A DNA stretch of 64,000 bases. Source: an uncultured Hyphomicrobium sp. (GTDB taxonomy: Bacteria; Pseudomonadota; Alphaproteobacteria; Rhizobiales; Hyphomicrobiaceae). This document shows positions 46,769-55,926 of the stretch, piece after piece (within the stretch, counting starts at the first letter, position 1; every line of letters begins with the position of its first letter). The stretch is from NCBI GenBank assembly GCA_934555825.1, contig CAKTFJ010000001.1, positions 372,001 through 436,000 on the forward strand. The letters run 5' to 3'. A model generated the notes under the pieces. The model was not told where the DNA came from and made no database searches. It saw nothing but the letters and a program-made list of their open reading frames with translations. The translations under genes were made by a program, and so were the position numbers.

Positions 46769-48193
46769 CTAAATGCCCTTGTCGCGTTTGGATTGGCGAA
46801 GGGCGTCTTCGGCGGTGTTCAGAAGGCGCTCGGCCGTGGTTGGTGGCGCAGAAATGGCGGCGATGCCGACGCTCGCGGTGGCGCGCACGCGGTGTCCGTC
46901 GGCCAGTTGAATTGGGGTCTCGTTGAAAACCGTGCGGATGCGCTCGGCGAGAGCGATTGCTTCCTCGCGGCTGCAGTCCACGAGCAGGATTGCAAAGTCG
47001 TCGCTACCAAGACGCCCGAGCTCGTCGCCATTCGGAAGATAGGTACGCGCAGCGCGTGCGAGGGATTTGAGCGCCTGATCGCCCGTCTCGTGCCCATACT
47101 GCGCGTTGATGTGGCGCAGGCCGTCGATGTCGAACAGGAGGAGAGCGAGTGCCGTCTGCTGAGTGGACGGCTGGCGGAGCCGGTTTCGCGCGCGGACGGC
47201 GAAGGCGCGGCGGGTGAGAGCTGCGGTCATCGGATCGTTCGTCACCATGCGCTGGAGAAGGAACTGGAAATCCTTCCGTGCGGCCATGACAGCCGCGACG
47301 TTGAGAGGCGCAAGTGCCATGAGCGCGACGCCAATGCGGATCGACATGACCGACGTCAAGGCCGTGACGTCCGCTCCGAGTGAAATGGCGCCCGTGGAAA
47401 TACTGATCAACGTCCATGAGCTGACGAGGAATGTGATCACTGCGGTGCTGGACACGCTGAAAACGAGCGCACACCAGAGCAGGGCCGGTGCCGGAAACGC
47501 CATCGCGCCGGGGCCGCCGATCCAATGGCTTGCGAGGCAGGACAGGATGAGGGCCAGGATGGGGGTGGCTTTCGACATCAGGAGCGGCACGTCGAACGCG
47601 GGCCACTCGTCGCGCGCCGGCCAGCGCGCTGCGGGTGCGGTCAGGGTCAGCGCCACCGGAAGCAGCACAATGAAGTTCACGAACTCCGTTACAGTCCAGA
47701 ACAGGAAGCCTTCGAGGGCGGTCCCGTCGAACAGGATGGGGTTCACGACAGCGCCGACGATGCCGGCAGCGCTGGCCGCCGCTGCAGAGATGAGAGTGAG
47801 GTAGAGGACCGAGAACGGGCGCTTCAGGCGTCTGTCATCGTCTCCGAGCCGGGCATAGAGGAGATAGCCTGTGAAAACGGCGACGAGATTGCCGGAGGTG
47901 AGCAAGAGGGTTTGCTGGAGCGAGGCTCCGGTGGCCAGGTCGGCGACCACGTAGGCGGCGATGGCCGCGCCCCAGCCCGCAGGGGTTGCGAGATGCGGGT
48001 AGCGCACGAACAAGCCGAGGAGGAGCGCGTTCGCGGGCCATACGGCGGCGAGAAATCCGGCGGGCCGGGTGGCTATGCCGAAAAGACAGGCGGACAGAAC
48101 GACGCCGAAAACGACGACGGCGGGCACCGCCTGGAGGCGTTCCAGCAGGCCCAAGGTTGCCGTGGACGGGCGGGGCAGGTCTCTGACCGTCAT
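46769..48193 (-). CDS. MASE1-type membrane protein with degenerate GGDEF domain
   Basis: The 474-residue product has about eight to nine membrane helices in the first 305 residues, in the MASE1 arrangement (PAGFLAAVWPANALLLGL, FWTVTEFVNFIVLLPVAL, GAMAFPAPALLWCALVFS). The C-terminal GGDEF domain (about 310-470) has FDIDGLRHINAQYGHETGD for metal, but the signature reads RLGSDDFAILL instead of GG(D/E)EF. The changed Gly and the Glu-to-Asp change suggest low or no cyclase activity; it may bind GTP or c-di-GMP as a sensor. The C-terminus ends close to a repeat copy. Confidence 0.88.
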   Translation of the reverse strand: MTVRDLPRPSTATLGLLERLQAVPAVVVFGVVLSACLFGIATRPAGFLAAVWPANALLLGLFVRYPHLATPAGWGAAIAAYVVADLATGASLQQTLLLTSGNLVAVFTGYLLYARLGDDDRRLKRPFSVLYLTLISAAAASAAGIVGAVVNPILFDGTALEGFLFWTVTEFVNFIVLLPVALTLTAPAARWPARDEWPAFDVPLLMSKATPILALILSCLASHWIGGPGAMAFPAPALLWCALVFSVSSTAVITFLVSSWTLISISTGAISLGADVTALTSVMSIRIGVALMALAPLNVAAVMAARKDFQFLLQRMVTNDPMTAALTRRAFAVRARNRLRQPSTQQTALALLLFDIDGLRHINAQYGHETGDQALKSLARAARTYLPNGDELGRLGSDDFAILLVDCSREEAIALAERIRTVFNETPIQLADGHRVRATASVGIAAISAPPTTAERLLNTAEDALRQSKRDKGI

Positions 48194-48448
48194 GGACGTG
48201 AGCCTCTGCTTGTCAGGGGCGAGTGAACAAGGATCGGTGTGGGCTTACTGACACGCATGGCGGCAATAGGCTCGGAACGAATTGTCTCAGTCCCCGCCTT
48301 ATTTCGGCTCAATGTGTCGCCGGGGCGGCGTTGGTAGACGTAGTATCTGTTGCACGTGCGTGACCCGTTGGGTTAACACCAGGAGTGTATTTTGCGCCGC
48401 GGTAGGCCCTCGCGGATGATTGTGAGGGACCCCGGGAGGACGGACGCG

Positions 48449-48814
48449 ATGGACCAGCTCATTACCGACTATTTGCCGCTTGCCGTGTTCATCGGGGTGG
48501 CGCTCGCGATCGGAGGCGCGCTGATGCTGGCGCCGTTTCTGGTTGCTGTTCGCAATCCCGATCCGGAAAAGGTTTCCGCCTACGAGTGCGGATTCAACGC
48601 CTTCGACGACGCACGCATGAAATTCGACGTGCGCTTCTATCTCGTGGCGATCCTGTTCATTATCTTCGATCTCGAAATCGCGTTCCTGTTCCCGTGGGCG
48701 GTGACGTTCGCGGATACGGGCAGCTTCGGCTTCTGGTCGATGATGGTGTTTCTCGGCGTGCTGACCATCGGCTTCATCTACGAATGGAAGAAGGGAGCGC
48801 TGGAATGGGATTGA
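48449..48814 (+). CDS. nuoA: NADH-quinone oxidoreductase subunit A
   Basis: A 121-residue membrane subunit of complex I with three helices. Family landmarks are [20 protein letters not shown] and [20 protein letters not shown]. The ATG at 48449 has GGAGG 9 nt upstream. It overlaps nuoB by 10 nt and starts the nuoABC operon. Confidence 0.97.
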   Translation: MDQLITDYLPLAVFIGVALAIGGALMLAPFLVAVRNPDPEKVSAYECGFNAFDDARMKFDVRFYLVAILFIIFDLEIAFLFPWAVTFADTGSFGFWSMMVFLGVLTIGFIYEWKKGALEWD

Positions 48815-49380
48815 TCGTTCCTCCGGAATTCGCTTTCGACAAGCCCAAGGAAGGTGCGGGCGGTGCGTCTCGCGCGCTTGTGAAGCCGGATCCTTTCTTC
48901 ACCGAGATCTCGAACGAACTCGGCGACAAAGGCTTCCTCGTCACCACGACGGACGACCTTATCAACTGGGCGCGGACCGGCTCCTTGATGTGGATGACGT
49001 TCGGGCTTGCGTGCTGTGCCGTCGAGATGATGCAGGCCTCGATGCCGCGCTACGATCTCGAACGGTTCGGTTTCGCGCCGCGCGCCTCGCCGCGCCAGTC
49101 GGATGTGATGATTGTGGCGGGGACGCTGACCAACAAGATGGCGCCCGCGCTGCGCAAGGTCTACGACCAGATGCCCGAGCCGCGCTACGTGATCTCGATG
49201 GGAAGCTGCGCGAACGGCGGCGGCTACTACCATTATTCGTATGCGGTCGTGCGCGGCTGTGACCGGATCGTGCCGGTCGACGTTTATGTGCCGGGCTGTC
49301 CGCCGACGGCGGAGGCGCTGCTCTACGGCGTGCTTCTGCTTCAGCGGAAGATCCGCAGGACCGGAACGATCGAGAGATAA
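48805..49380 (+). CDS. nuoB: NADH-quinone oxidoreductase subunit B
   Basis: A 191-residue subunit that holds iron-sulfur cluster N2, the last before quinone. The Cys ligands are visible in [21 protein letters not shown] and [12 protein letters not shown]. The ATG at 48805 lies inside the end of nuoA, giving a 10-nt overlap. Confidence 0.98.
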   Translation: MGLIVPPEFAFDKPKEGAGGASRALVKPDPFFTEISNELGDKGFLVTTTDDLINWARTGSLMWMTFGLACCAVEMMQASMPRYDLERFGFAPRASPRQSDVMIVAGTLTNKMAPALRKVYDQMPEPRYVISMGSCANGGGYYHYSYAVVRGCDRIVPVDVYVPGCPPTAEALLYGVLLLQRKIRRTGTIER

Positions 49381-49404
49381 TCGCGGCAGGGATGCGCGGC
49401 CGTC

Positions 49405-50013
49405 ATGGAAGAGACAGTGCTGACAGATCTTGAAACGCATATCGTAGCGACGTTCGGCGATGCCGTGCGCGAGCGCTGGATTGCGGTGGGCGAGTTGACA
49501 CTCGTCGTGGATGGGGCGCGCATCGTGGACGTGCTCAAGACACTGCGCGACGATCCCAGGTGCCGTTTCGAGGTTCTGATCGACATTTGCGGTGTGGACT
49601 GGCCGGCGCGCGAGCAGCGATTCGATGTCGTTTATCACCTGCTGTCGCCGCGTCTCAATCAGCGGATCCGGGTCAAGGTGGAGACGGACGAGGAGACGGC
49701 GGTGCCGTCTGTCATCGATGTCTTTCCGGCGGCGAACTGGTACGAGCGGGAGGCGTACGACATGTACGGCGTTCTGTTTACCGGGCACCCCGACCTGCGC
49801 CGCCTGCTCACCGACTACGGGTTCCAGGGGCATCCGCTGCGCAAAGACTTCCCGCTCACGGGTTACGTCGAAGTGCGCTACGACGACGATGCGAAGCGCG
49901 TCGTCTACGAGCCCGTGAAGCTCGTGCAGGAGTTTCGCCGGTTCGATTTCGAAAGCCCGTGGGAAGGCCCCGGCTACACGTTGCCGGGCGACGAAAAGGC
50001 CAGCCGCGCATGA
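49405..50013 (+). CDS. nuoC: NADH-quinone oxidoreductase subunit C
   Basis: A 202-residue 30-kDa subunit of the peripheral arm. Family landmarks are [40 protein letters not shown] and [19 protein letters not shown]. It is a separate subunit, not fused to NuoD. Its stop codon overlaps the start of a thioesterase gene (ATGA), which is unusual: nuoD normally follows. Confidence 0.97.
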   Translation: MEETVLTDLETHIVATFGDAVRERWIAVGELTLVVDGARIVDVLKTLRDDPRCRFEVLIDICGVDWPAREQRFDVVYHLLSPRLNQRIRVKVETDEETAVPSVIDVFPAANWYEREAYDMYGVLFTGHPDLRRLLTDYGFQGHPLRKDFPLTGYVEVRYDDDAKRVVYEPVKLVQEFRRFDFESPWEGPGYTLPGDEKASRA

Positions 50014-50477
50014 AGGCGACGCTCGAAGCCGGTGCGACGGCCCGGCTCACCTTCACGGTAACGGCCGAGAAGACGGTGCCGCATCTCTATGCGGAATCCG
50101 CGGATTTCCGCGCCATGCCGGGCGTGTTCGCGACCGGGTTCATGGTGGGGCTGATGGAATGGGCGTGCCTCGAAGTTTTGAAACCGCATCTCGACGCGGG
50201 CGAGGGTTCGCTCGGGATTCACGTCGACGTCTCGCATTCGGGTGCAACGGTGCCGGGGCAGGTCGTGACGGTGGATGCAACTTGCACCGGCGTGACAGGA
50301 CGGCGCATTGCGTTCGAGGTTGTTGCGCATGACGGCGTCGAGGTGATCGGCAAGGGGCGCCACGAGCGCATGGTGGTGCCGTGGGCACGGTTCGTCCAGC
50401 GGGTGAACGACAAGGCGCGTGGTGCTGGAGCAGAGCCGATTGTGGCGCCTACGGCGGTTGCGGTTTCGGGCGGCTGA
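50010..50477 (+). CDS. FlK-like hotdog-fold acyl-CoA thioesterase inside the nuo operon
   Basis: A 155-residue hotdog protein of the fluoroacetyl-CoA thioesterase (FlK) type. The residues equivalent to the FlK catalytic set are all in place and even keep the numbering: Thr42 (VFATG), Glu50 (GLMEWACLE) and His76 (VDVSHSG). The substrate is probably a short acyl-CoA; fluoroacetyl-CoA specificity cannot be claimed. It overlaps the nuoC stop by 4 nt and is followed by a GFA protein gene and nuoD, so it is in the complex I operon. Confidence 0.88.
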   Translation: MKATLEAGATARLTFTVTAEKTVPHLYAESADFRAMPGVFATGFMVGLMEWACLEVLKPHLDAGEGSLGIHVDVSHSGATVPGQVVTVDATCTGVTGRRIAFEVVAHDGVEVIGKGRHERMVVPWARFVQRVNDKARGAGAEPIVAPTAVAVSGG

Positions 50478-50492
50478 GGAGGAGACGGCCAG

Positions 50493-50930
50493 ATGGCGAC
50501 GGAAGGCGATACGCTTAGCGGTCGATGCCTTTGCGGCGCGGTGCGCTTTTCGTTCGATCCCAAAAAGCGTGAGGTCGGCGTCTGCCATTGCAGCATGTGC
50601 CGGCGCTGGGCTTCGGGCCCGTTTTTCGCCCACGACCACGAGGGCCCGGTTCGCTTCGAGGGGGCCGATAACATCGGTGTCTACAAGTCTTCGGAGTGGG
50701 GCGAGCGCGCGTTCTGCAAGACGTGCGGCACGTCGCTTTACTGGCGGCTTTCGGGCGCGGAGCATTACGCGCTCTCCGCTGGGACGTTCGACGATCAAAC
50801 GGACTTTGCATTCGTGGCCGAGATCTTCGTGGACGAAAAGCCCGGCTATTACGACTTTGCGAACGAGACGAACAAGATGACCGGCGCTGAGGTCATGGCC
50901 GCCTTCGCGGCTGGCAAGGACCTGGGGTGA
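50493..50930 (+). CDS. GFA-family (glutathione-dependent formaldehyde-activating-like) protein
   Basis: A 145-residue zinc protein. All Cys ligands of the family are present: RCLCGAVRF, CHCSMCRRW and FCKTCGTSLYW. Members bind S-hydroxymethyl-glutathione in methylotrophs (Gfa) or have unknown roles. The gene lies 15 nt after the thioesterase and 11 nt before nuoD in the same direction. If the organism is a methylotroph, a link between formaldehyde handling and complex I is possible; this is inference. Confidence 0.9.
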   Translation: MATEGDTLSGRCLCGAVRFSFDPKKREVGVCHCSMCRRWASGPFFAHDHEGPVRFEGADNIGVYKSSEWGERAFCKTCGTSLYWRLSGAEHYALSAGTFDDQTDFAFVAEIFVDEKPGYYDFANETNKMTGAEVMAAFAAGKDLG

Positions 50931-50941
50931 GTGACTGACCG

Positions 50942-52132
50942 ATGGCAGAGACCGAAATCCGTCCATTCAACATCAATTTCGGGCCGCAGCATCCCGCTGC
51001 GCACGGCGTGTTGCGCCTCGTGCTGGAGCTCGACGGTGAGGTGGTTGAGCGCGTCGACCCGCATGTCGGGCTTCTGCATCGCGGCACCGAAAAGCTGATC
51101 GAGGCGAAGACGTATCTGCAGGCCATCGGCTATTTCGACCGGCTCGACTACGTGGCGCCGATGAACCAGGAGCATGCGTTCTGCCTTGCGGCGGAGAGGC
51201 TGCTGGGCCTCGAAGTGCCGCGGCGCGGGCAGCTCATCCGCGTGCTCTTTTCCGAGATCGGACGGCACCTGTCGCATCTCCTCAACGTCACCACGCAGGC
51301 GATGGACGTGGGTGCGCTGACGCCTCCGCTCTGGGGCTTCGAAGAGCGCGAGAAGCTGATGGTGTTCTACGAGCGCGCATCGGGAAGCCGGATGCATGCG
51401 AAGTATTTCCGCATCGGCGGCGTGCATCAGGATCTGCCGCGCCAGCTCATCGATGACATTTATGCGTGGTGCGATCCGTTCCTTAAGGTGCTGGACGACA
51501 TCGAGGGCCTGCTGACGGAGAACCGCATCTTCAAGCAGCGGAACGTGGATATCGGTGTCGTGTCGCTCGACGACGCGTTCGCGTGGGGCTTTTCCGGCGT
51601 GATGGTGCGGGGTTCGGGTGCTGCGTGGGATTTGCGCAAGTCGCAGCCATACGAATGCTACAGCGAACTCGACTTCGATATTCCGATCGGCAAGAACGGC
51701 GACTGCTACGATCGCTATCTGATCCGCATGCTCGAAATGCGCGAGAGCGTGAAGATCATGAAGCAGGTTTGCGAGAAGCTTACGAGCGCAGAGGGCGCTG
51801 GGCCGGTGTCTGCGCGCAATCCGCGCGTCGTGCCGCCGAAGCGTGGCGAGATGAAGCGCTCGATGGAAGCGCTGATCAATCACTTCAAGCTCTACACGGA
51901 AGGTTTCCATGTTCCGGCGGGCGAAGTGTATGCAGCGGTAGAAGCGCCGAAAGGCGAATTTGGCGTCTATCTCGTGGCGGACGGATCGAACAAGCCGTAT
52001 CGCTGCAAGATCCGCGCGCCGGGGTTCCCGCATCTCGCGGCGATGGACTTCCTCAACAAGGGGCACATGTTGGCGGACGTGTCCGCGATCATCGGCTCGC
52101 TCGACATCGTGTTCGGCGAGATCGATCGTTAA
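50942..52132 (+). CDS. nuoD: NADH-quinone oxidoreductase subunit D
   Basis: A 396-residue 49-kDa subunit that lines the quinone site. Landmarks are [53 protein letters not shown] and the C-terminal ISTxDxVFGEIDR-like end, here [11 protein letters not shown]. The ATG at 50942 is clear. In most alphaproteobacteria nuoE to nuoN follow directly, but here the next gene is an unrelated EAL protein 220 bp away. Confidence 0.98.
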   Translation: MAETEIRPFNINFGPQHPAAHGVLRLVLELDGEVVERVDPHVGLLHRGTEKLIEAKTYLQAIGYFDRLDYVAPMNQEHAFCLAAERLLGLEVPRRGQLIRVLFSEIGRHLSHLLNVTTQAMDVGALTPPLWGFEEREKLMVFYERASGSRMHAKYFRIGGVHQDLPRQLIDDIYAWCDPFLKVLDDIEGLLTENRIFKQRNVDIGVVSLDDAFAWGFSGVMVRGSGAAWDLRKSQPYECYSELDFDIPIGKNGDCYDRYLIRMLEMRESVKIMKQVCEKLTSAEGAGPVSARNPRVVPPKRGEMKRSMEALINHFKLYTEGFHVPAGEVYAAVEAPKGEFGVYLVADGSNKPYRCKIRAPGFPHLAAMDFLNKGHMLADVSAIIGSLDIVFGEIDR

Positions 52133-52352
52133 GTCGCTCCAAGGGGAGCCTGGCTTGGCCGAGACGGGGGCGCGGCAGTTGCCGCGGGCGCGCTTGACGC
52201 CCGAGGTCTGCGGTATGCAGGGCGTCTGTTATCGTGCTCTCTCGGTTATTCATATTCCTGATAAGGTTTGAACGCGCACGAATTATCGGCGTGTAAAGAT
52301 CGTTGCTGTAGATCCGAACGTGTGGGCGTGTTCGTTGGATCGAAAGCAAGAG

Positions 52353-53234
52353 ATGTTTGGTCGCCGCGCGCAGAGTTTCGGATCTCACGGTGAGGTCGGC
52401 GAGCTGAGGTCTCCCGTTGTTACGGGTTCGCTCAAGGGCGCTGGCGATGCGCTGCTGGCCGGCCGCCAATTGGCTGGCCTTGATGCGAGAGATTGCCATG
52501 TGGGCAAGGACGGCCAGTTCACGTGGGATTTCCGCGATGTTGCGCTGACGTCTGCGTTTCAATGCATCGTCCGTGCGTCGGACCAGCAGGTTTATGCGCA
52601 TGAGGCACTGTTGCGCGCGCGGGATAGGGATGGCCGGCCCGTGTCGCCGGTGGTGCTTTTCGAGCGGGCGAGCGCGCTGGAGGATGGGCGCCTTCTGGAT
52701 CGGGCCGTGCGCCTTCTGCATGTCGGAAATTTTTATCGACAGCTCGGCGCGAATGCGCGGCTCTTTCTGAACGTGCACGGCCGGCATATCGAGGCGCGCG
52801 ATGTAGCGCATGGCGAGTTTTTCGCTGCCGCGCTGGCCGATCAAGGCCTTTCAGCCAGTGCAATTACCATCGAAGTGCTCGAATCCTCGATTGAGGATAA
52901 CACGGCGCTTGAGGCGGCGATCAGGAGCTACAAGGCGTTCGGCTTTCGCGTGGCTATCGACGATTTCGGGGCAAGGCATTCCAATTTCGATCGGGTCTGG
53001 CAGCTCGATCCGGATTACGTGAAGCTCGACCGATCGCTGGTCGTCGCGGCTGCGAGCAATTCGAGAGCGCGGATCGTGCTGCCGAAAATCGTAGAGATCC
53101 TGCACGACCTGGGCGCGCGCGTCGTGTGTGAGGGGATCGAGGATGAGCAGCATGCGAAGATCGCCCGCGAGAGCGGCGCCGATTTTCTGCAGGGGTATCT
53201 GTTCGGGCGGCCGGCTGCGGCGGTTGTCGTGTGA
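52353..53234 (+). CDS. EAL-domain cyclic di-GMP phosphodiesterase
   Basis: A roughly 293-residue protein with a stand-alone EAL domain at about residues 50-290. The signature reads YAHEALLRARD. Other catalytic residues are present: Asn in LFLNVHG, Glu in ITIEVLES, the Asp pair in VAIDDFGARHSN, Lys in YVKLDRSL and Glu in VCEGIEDEQH. It should hydrolyse c-di-GMP to pGpG. No sensor or membrane part is visible. The ATG at 52353 is preferred to a GTG at 52320. It is convergent with the GDPD gene. Confidence 0.9.
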   Translation: MFGRRAQSFGSHGEVGELRSPVVTGSLKGAGDALLAGRQLAGLDARDCHVGKDGQFTWDFRDVALTSAFQCIVRASDQQVYAHEALLRARDRDGRPVSPVVLFERASALEDGRLLDRAVRLLHVGNFYRQLGANARLFLNVHGRHIEARDVAHGEFFAAALADQGLSASAITIEVLESSIEDNTALEAAIRSYKAFGFRVAIDDFGARHSNFDRVWQLDPDYVKLDRSLVVAAASNSRARIVLPKIVEILHDLGARVVCEGIEDEQHAKIARESGADFLQGYLFGRPAAAVVV

Positions 53235-53267
53235 CAGCGACAGCGCGCGTTTCGTCGTCGGTCAGGC

Positions 53268-54020
53268 TCAGGGCGTGAAGCCCTCGAAGATGGGCGCGTC
53301 GGCGTGGCGAGCGGCAAGCGCGCGGTCTTTCTCTGTGCGAACGGTCCAGGTGAGCATCGGGCGTTTGCGCCAGCGGGCGAAGCGCGTGGCCAACGTCGGC
53401 AGCGCGCCGACTTCGTAGGCGTAGAAATCAGGCGGCGCGCCGCGGTCTTCGAGAAGGTTCCTCAAACAGAATGTGCGCCAGCCAGAGAGCTGGGGCCACC
53501 ATGGTGTGCCGTCGGTCTCGCGGTAGCTCCCCGATACGATCCCGCGTGGAATGGCGGGCGCGAGATGCGCGAATGCGGCCATCAGCGCGGGGTCGAACGA
53601 CATGAGCGCGATCGGGCCGTCGTGGTCCAACGTGCGGCGTGCGATCTCGTGCAGGAATGCGGGAGGTGGGGGACGCCAATTGCTTTTGATCTCGACGACG
53701 AGCGGCGCGCGGGGCCCGCAGAATGTGAGAAGCTCGGCGAAGGTCGGGATACCGACAGTGCTCGAGCCCTTGAAGCGGACGCGCTTAAGATCGTCGACGC
53801 CGAGGTGCGCGATTGCGCCGTGGTTCTCTGTCAGCCGGTCGAGCGTGTCGTCGTGGAAGACGACGGGCAGGCCGCCTGCCGCGGGCACCACATCGCACTC
53901 GATGGCATAGCCGTTCGCGATGGCGGCTTCAAAGGCCGCAGGCGTGTTTTCGATCACGCCTTTGGCTGCGTCGTGTAGGCCGCGGTGGGCGATGGAGCGG
54001 AGGAAGACGGAATCGAGCAT
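53268..54020 (-). CDS. ugpQ: Glycerophosphodiester phosphodiesterase
   Basis: A 250-residue TIM-barrel enzyme that hydrolyses glycerophosphodiesters to glycerol-3-phosphate and an alcohol. Catalytic residues appear in IAHRGLHD, ENTPAAFEAAIANGYAIECD and VFHDDTLDRLT. No signal peptide is seen, so it is UgpQ-like and cytoplasmic. It follows the RidA gene by 24 nt and probably shares its operon. Confidence 0.94.
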   Translation of the reverse strand: MLDSVFLRSIAHRGLHDAAKGVIENTPAAFEAAIANGYAIECDVVPAAGGLPVVFHDDTLDRLTENHGAIAHLGVDDLKRVRFKGSSTVGIPTFAELLTFCGPRAPLVVEIKSNWRPPPPAFLHEIARRTLDHDGPIALMSFDPALMAAFAHLAPAIPRGIVSGSYRETDGTPWWPQLSGWRTFCLRNLLEDRGAPPDFYAYEVGALPTLATRFARWRKRPMLTWTVRTEKDRALAARHADAPIFEGFTP

Positions 54021-54044
54021 GTCGTCTTCCTCCGCCTTTTTGGT

Positions 54045-54512
54045 TCAGTCGGCGATGCGGATGATGGCGTCGATCTCGACCGCGGAGTTGAGCGGGAGGC
54101 TCGACACGCCAACGGCAGCCCGCGTGTGGCGGCCTGCGTCGCCCAGGACCTCGACCACGAGGTCGGATGCGCCGTTGATCACGGCGGGGTGGTCGGTGAA
54201 GTCGGGCGTGGCGTTGACGAAGCCGGTGAGGCGGACGATCTGAGCTACGCGTTCCAGGTTGCCGAGGGCGGCTTTGGCCTGGGCGAGTACGTTGAGGGCG
54301 GAGTGGCGCGCGGCTTCCTGCCCGGCGGCGACATCGAGGTCACGGCCGAGGGCGCCGGTTGCGAGCGTGCCGTCTGCGGCCTTGGAGACCTGGCCGGAGA
54401 TAAACAGGAGGTTGCCGACGATCGTGTAGGGCACGTAGTTGGCGACCGGGGCGGGGGCGGCGGGCAATGTGTAGCCGAGCGAGGCCAGGCGGTCCTCAAT
54501 GGTGCCGGTCAT
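54045..54512 (-). CDS. RidA/YER057c/UK114 family protein
   Basis: A 155-residue protein. The family signature is in LLFISGQVSK near residue 35, with the Arg of RLTGFVNATPDF and the end VEIDAIIRIAD. Many members are imine/enamine deaminases that protect pyridoxal-phosphate enzymes; this one is in the longer subgroup with a loop of the AGQEAARHSALNVL type. The ATG at 54512 has CGGAGATT upstream. Transcribed together with the GDPD gene. Confidence 0.92.
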   Translation of the reverse strand: MTGTIEDRLASLGYTLPAAPAPVANYVPYTIVGNLLFISGQVSKAADGTLATGALGRDLDVAAGQEAARHSALNVLAQAKAALGNLERVAQIVRLTGFVNATPDFTDHPAVINGASDLVVEVLGDAGRHTRAAVGVSSLPLNSAVEIDAIIRIAD

Positions 54513-54698
54513 GGCAGGAATCTCCGGGGTTGATGGCGGGCCGGATGGCCGCAGAATGGTCAGGGTCCCCTGCATACTCGATGGAGCGGACTTTGCAACG
54601 CCGCTCCCGTGGCTTAGATTCGGGCGAGGATGGTGGCGGGGCAGGAGCCGGCATGTCGTCCGGCCCCTTTTCCCGCCATTTCAACAGGATGGACTAGA

Positions 54699-55664
54699 AT
54701 GCTGAATCGTGCGCCGGAGCTGTTCAGGGGCGCTTTCAAGGTGGCGGCCGGGGCTTCTCTTGCTCTGTTCGCGGCCTTGCTGTGGCAGGCACAATGGGCG
54801 AGCCGTGCCGAGGCCACGGGTGCTGGGGCAGGCGGCCCCGGGGCGACGAAAGTCGGCGCATCGTCGAAGAAGGGCGGTCCGGCCAAGGAGGTCGTGCTTG
54901 CGCCGCATCGGGCCGTCTACGATTTGACGCTCGACACCGTCTCGTCGGCGTCTGGCTTCGTGTCGGTCGAAGGGCGCATCGTCTACGAGCTGTCGGGTAA
55001 CCGCTGCGAAGGACATGCACAGAGCATGCGCTTCGTTACGCAGACCCTGAACCAGCAGGGTGAGGTGCAGACGACAGACCTGAGGACGTCGAGCTGGGAG
55101 GAAGTGCCGGCGCGCCGTTTGCGTTTCTCCACCAGCACCTACCAGAACGAGGTGCAGGCGGAGCAGACGCAGGGCGAGGCGACGCGTGCGGGTGCGGCGG
55201 GCGCCGTGACGGTCGATCTTGCGAAGCCGGCGGATCGCGAGTTTGAGTTATCCGACAACATCTATTTTCCGATCCAGCATTCGACGGCGATTATCCAGGC
55301 TGCACGCGAGGGGCGGTTCATGCTGTCCGCGAACCTGTTCGATGGTTCGGAAACAGGCGACAAGGTCTACGTGACGTCGACGGCTATCGGGGGGCAGGTG
55401 AAGGAGGGGCAGGGGACGCCTATCGCGCTGGCCAAGGGTGGCGATGCACTGGACGATATTCCGTCTTGGCCTGTGCTCGTGAGCTATTACTCGCCGGATT
55501 CGGGCAAGGCGGACGCCGTGCCCCTCTACGAGATGAGCTACCGCTTTCACGAGAACGGCGTCACCAGCAGTCTTCGTATCAACCACGGCGAATTCGCGAT
55601 CAAAGGCGAGTTGAAGGAGCTGACATACTTCGAGCCATCGCCGTGTAAAGGCGTGGCGCCTTAA
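54699..55664 (+). CDS. eipB: EipB-like periplasmic envelope-integrity protein (DUF1849)
   Basis: The 321-residue product has an N-terminal signal or anchor (VAAGASLALFAALLWQAQWA), a Gly-rich linker and a DUF1849 beta-spiral domain from about residue 70, with LAPHRAVYDLTLDTVSSASG. The two conserved Cys that form a disulfide in Brucella EipB are present (NRCEGHA and SPCKGVA). EipB homologues maintain the outer envelope in Rhizobiales. The ATG at 54699 with CAGGA upstream is preferred to the frame opening at 54630. A repeat-family unit begins 16 nt after the stop codon. Confidence 0.9.
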   Translation: MLNRAPELFRGAFKVAAGASLALFAALLWQAQWASRAEATGAGAGGPGATKVGASSKKGGPAKEVVLAPHRAVYDLTLDTVSSASGFVSVEGRIVYELSGNRCEGHAQSMRFVTQTLNQQGEVQTTDLRTSSWEEVPARRLRFSTSTYQNEVQAEQTQGEATRAGAAGAVTVDLAKPADREFELSDNIYFPIQHSTAIIQAAREGRFMLSANLFDGSETGDKVYVTSTAIGGQVKEGQGTPIALAKGGDALDDIPSWPVLVSYYSPDSGKADAVPLYEMSYRFHENGVTSSLRINHGEFAIKGELKELTYFEPSPCKGVAP

Positions 55665-55679
55665 GGGGGCTTGGTTTGT

Positions 55680-55830
55680 TTCGTACGCAAGTTGCGAGAT
55701 GCTTCGGATAAGAGGCCGGGTGCTGGTGGATGGCCGGCGCAGTCCATGCGGAGCATGGCTCCGCCGCTCTTTTGCTTGCATGGCTTCGCCAAGACGCTCC
55801 CGGGCGCTGACGCGCCGGCTTTTTTGCGAG
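55680..55830 (+). repeat. Single repeat-family unit after eipB
   Basis: The head TTCGTACGCAAG (55680) is followed by TGCGAGATGCTTCGGATAAG and GGCCGGGTGCTGGTGGATGG, matching the 24826 array closely. The internal palindrome (CATGCGGAGCATG and similar) and the GCGCCGGCTTTTTT end complete the unit. Confidence 0.85.
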
Positions 55831-55926
55831 TAGGAGCTTCTCCTGGGTCCGGCACTGCGTTTCCCCGGCTTTAAGCCGGGGTGCACTTGGCCGGGATGAC
55901 AGGTTGTGCGCACGCGAGCGCTTGCG

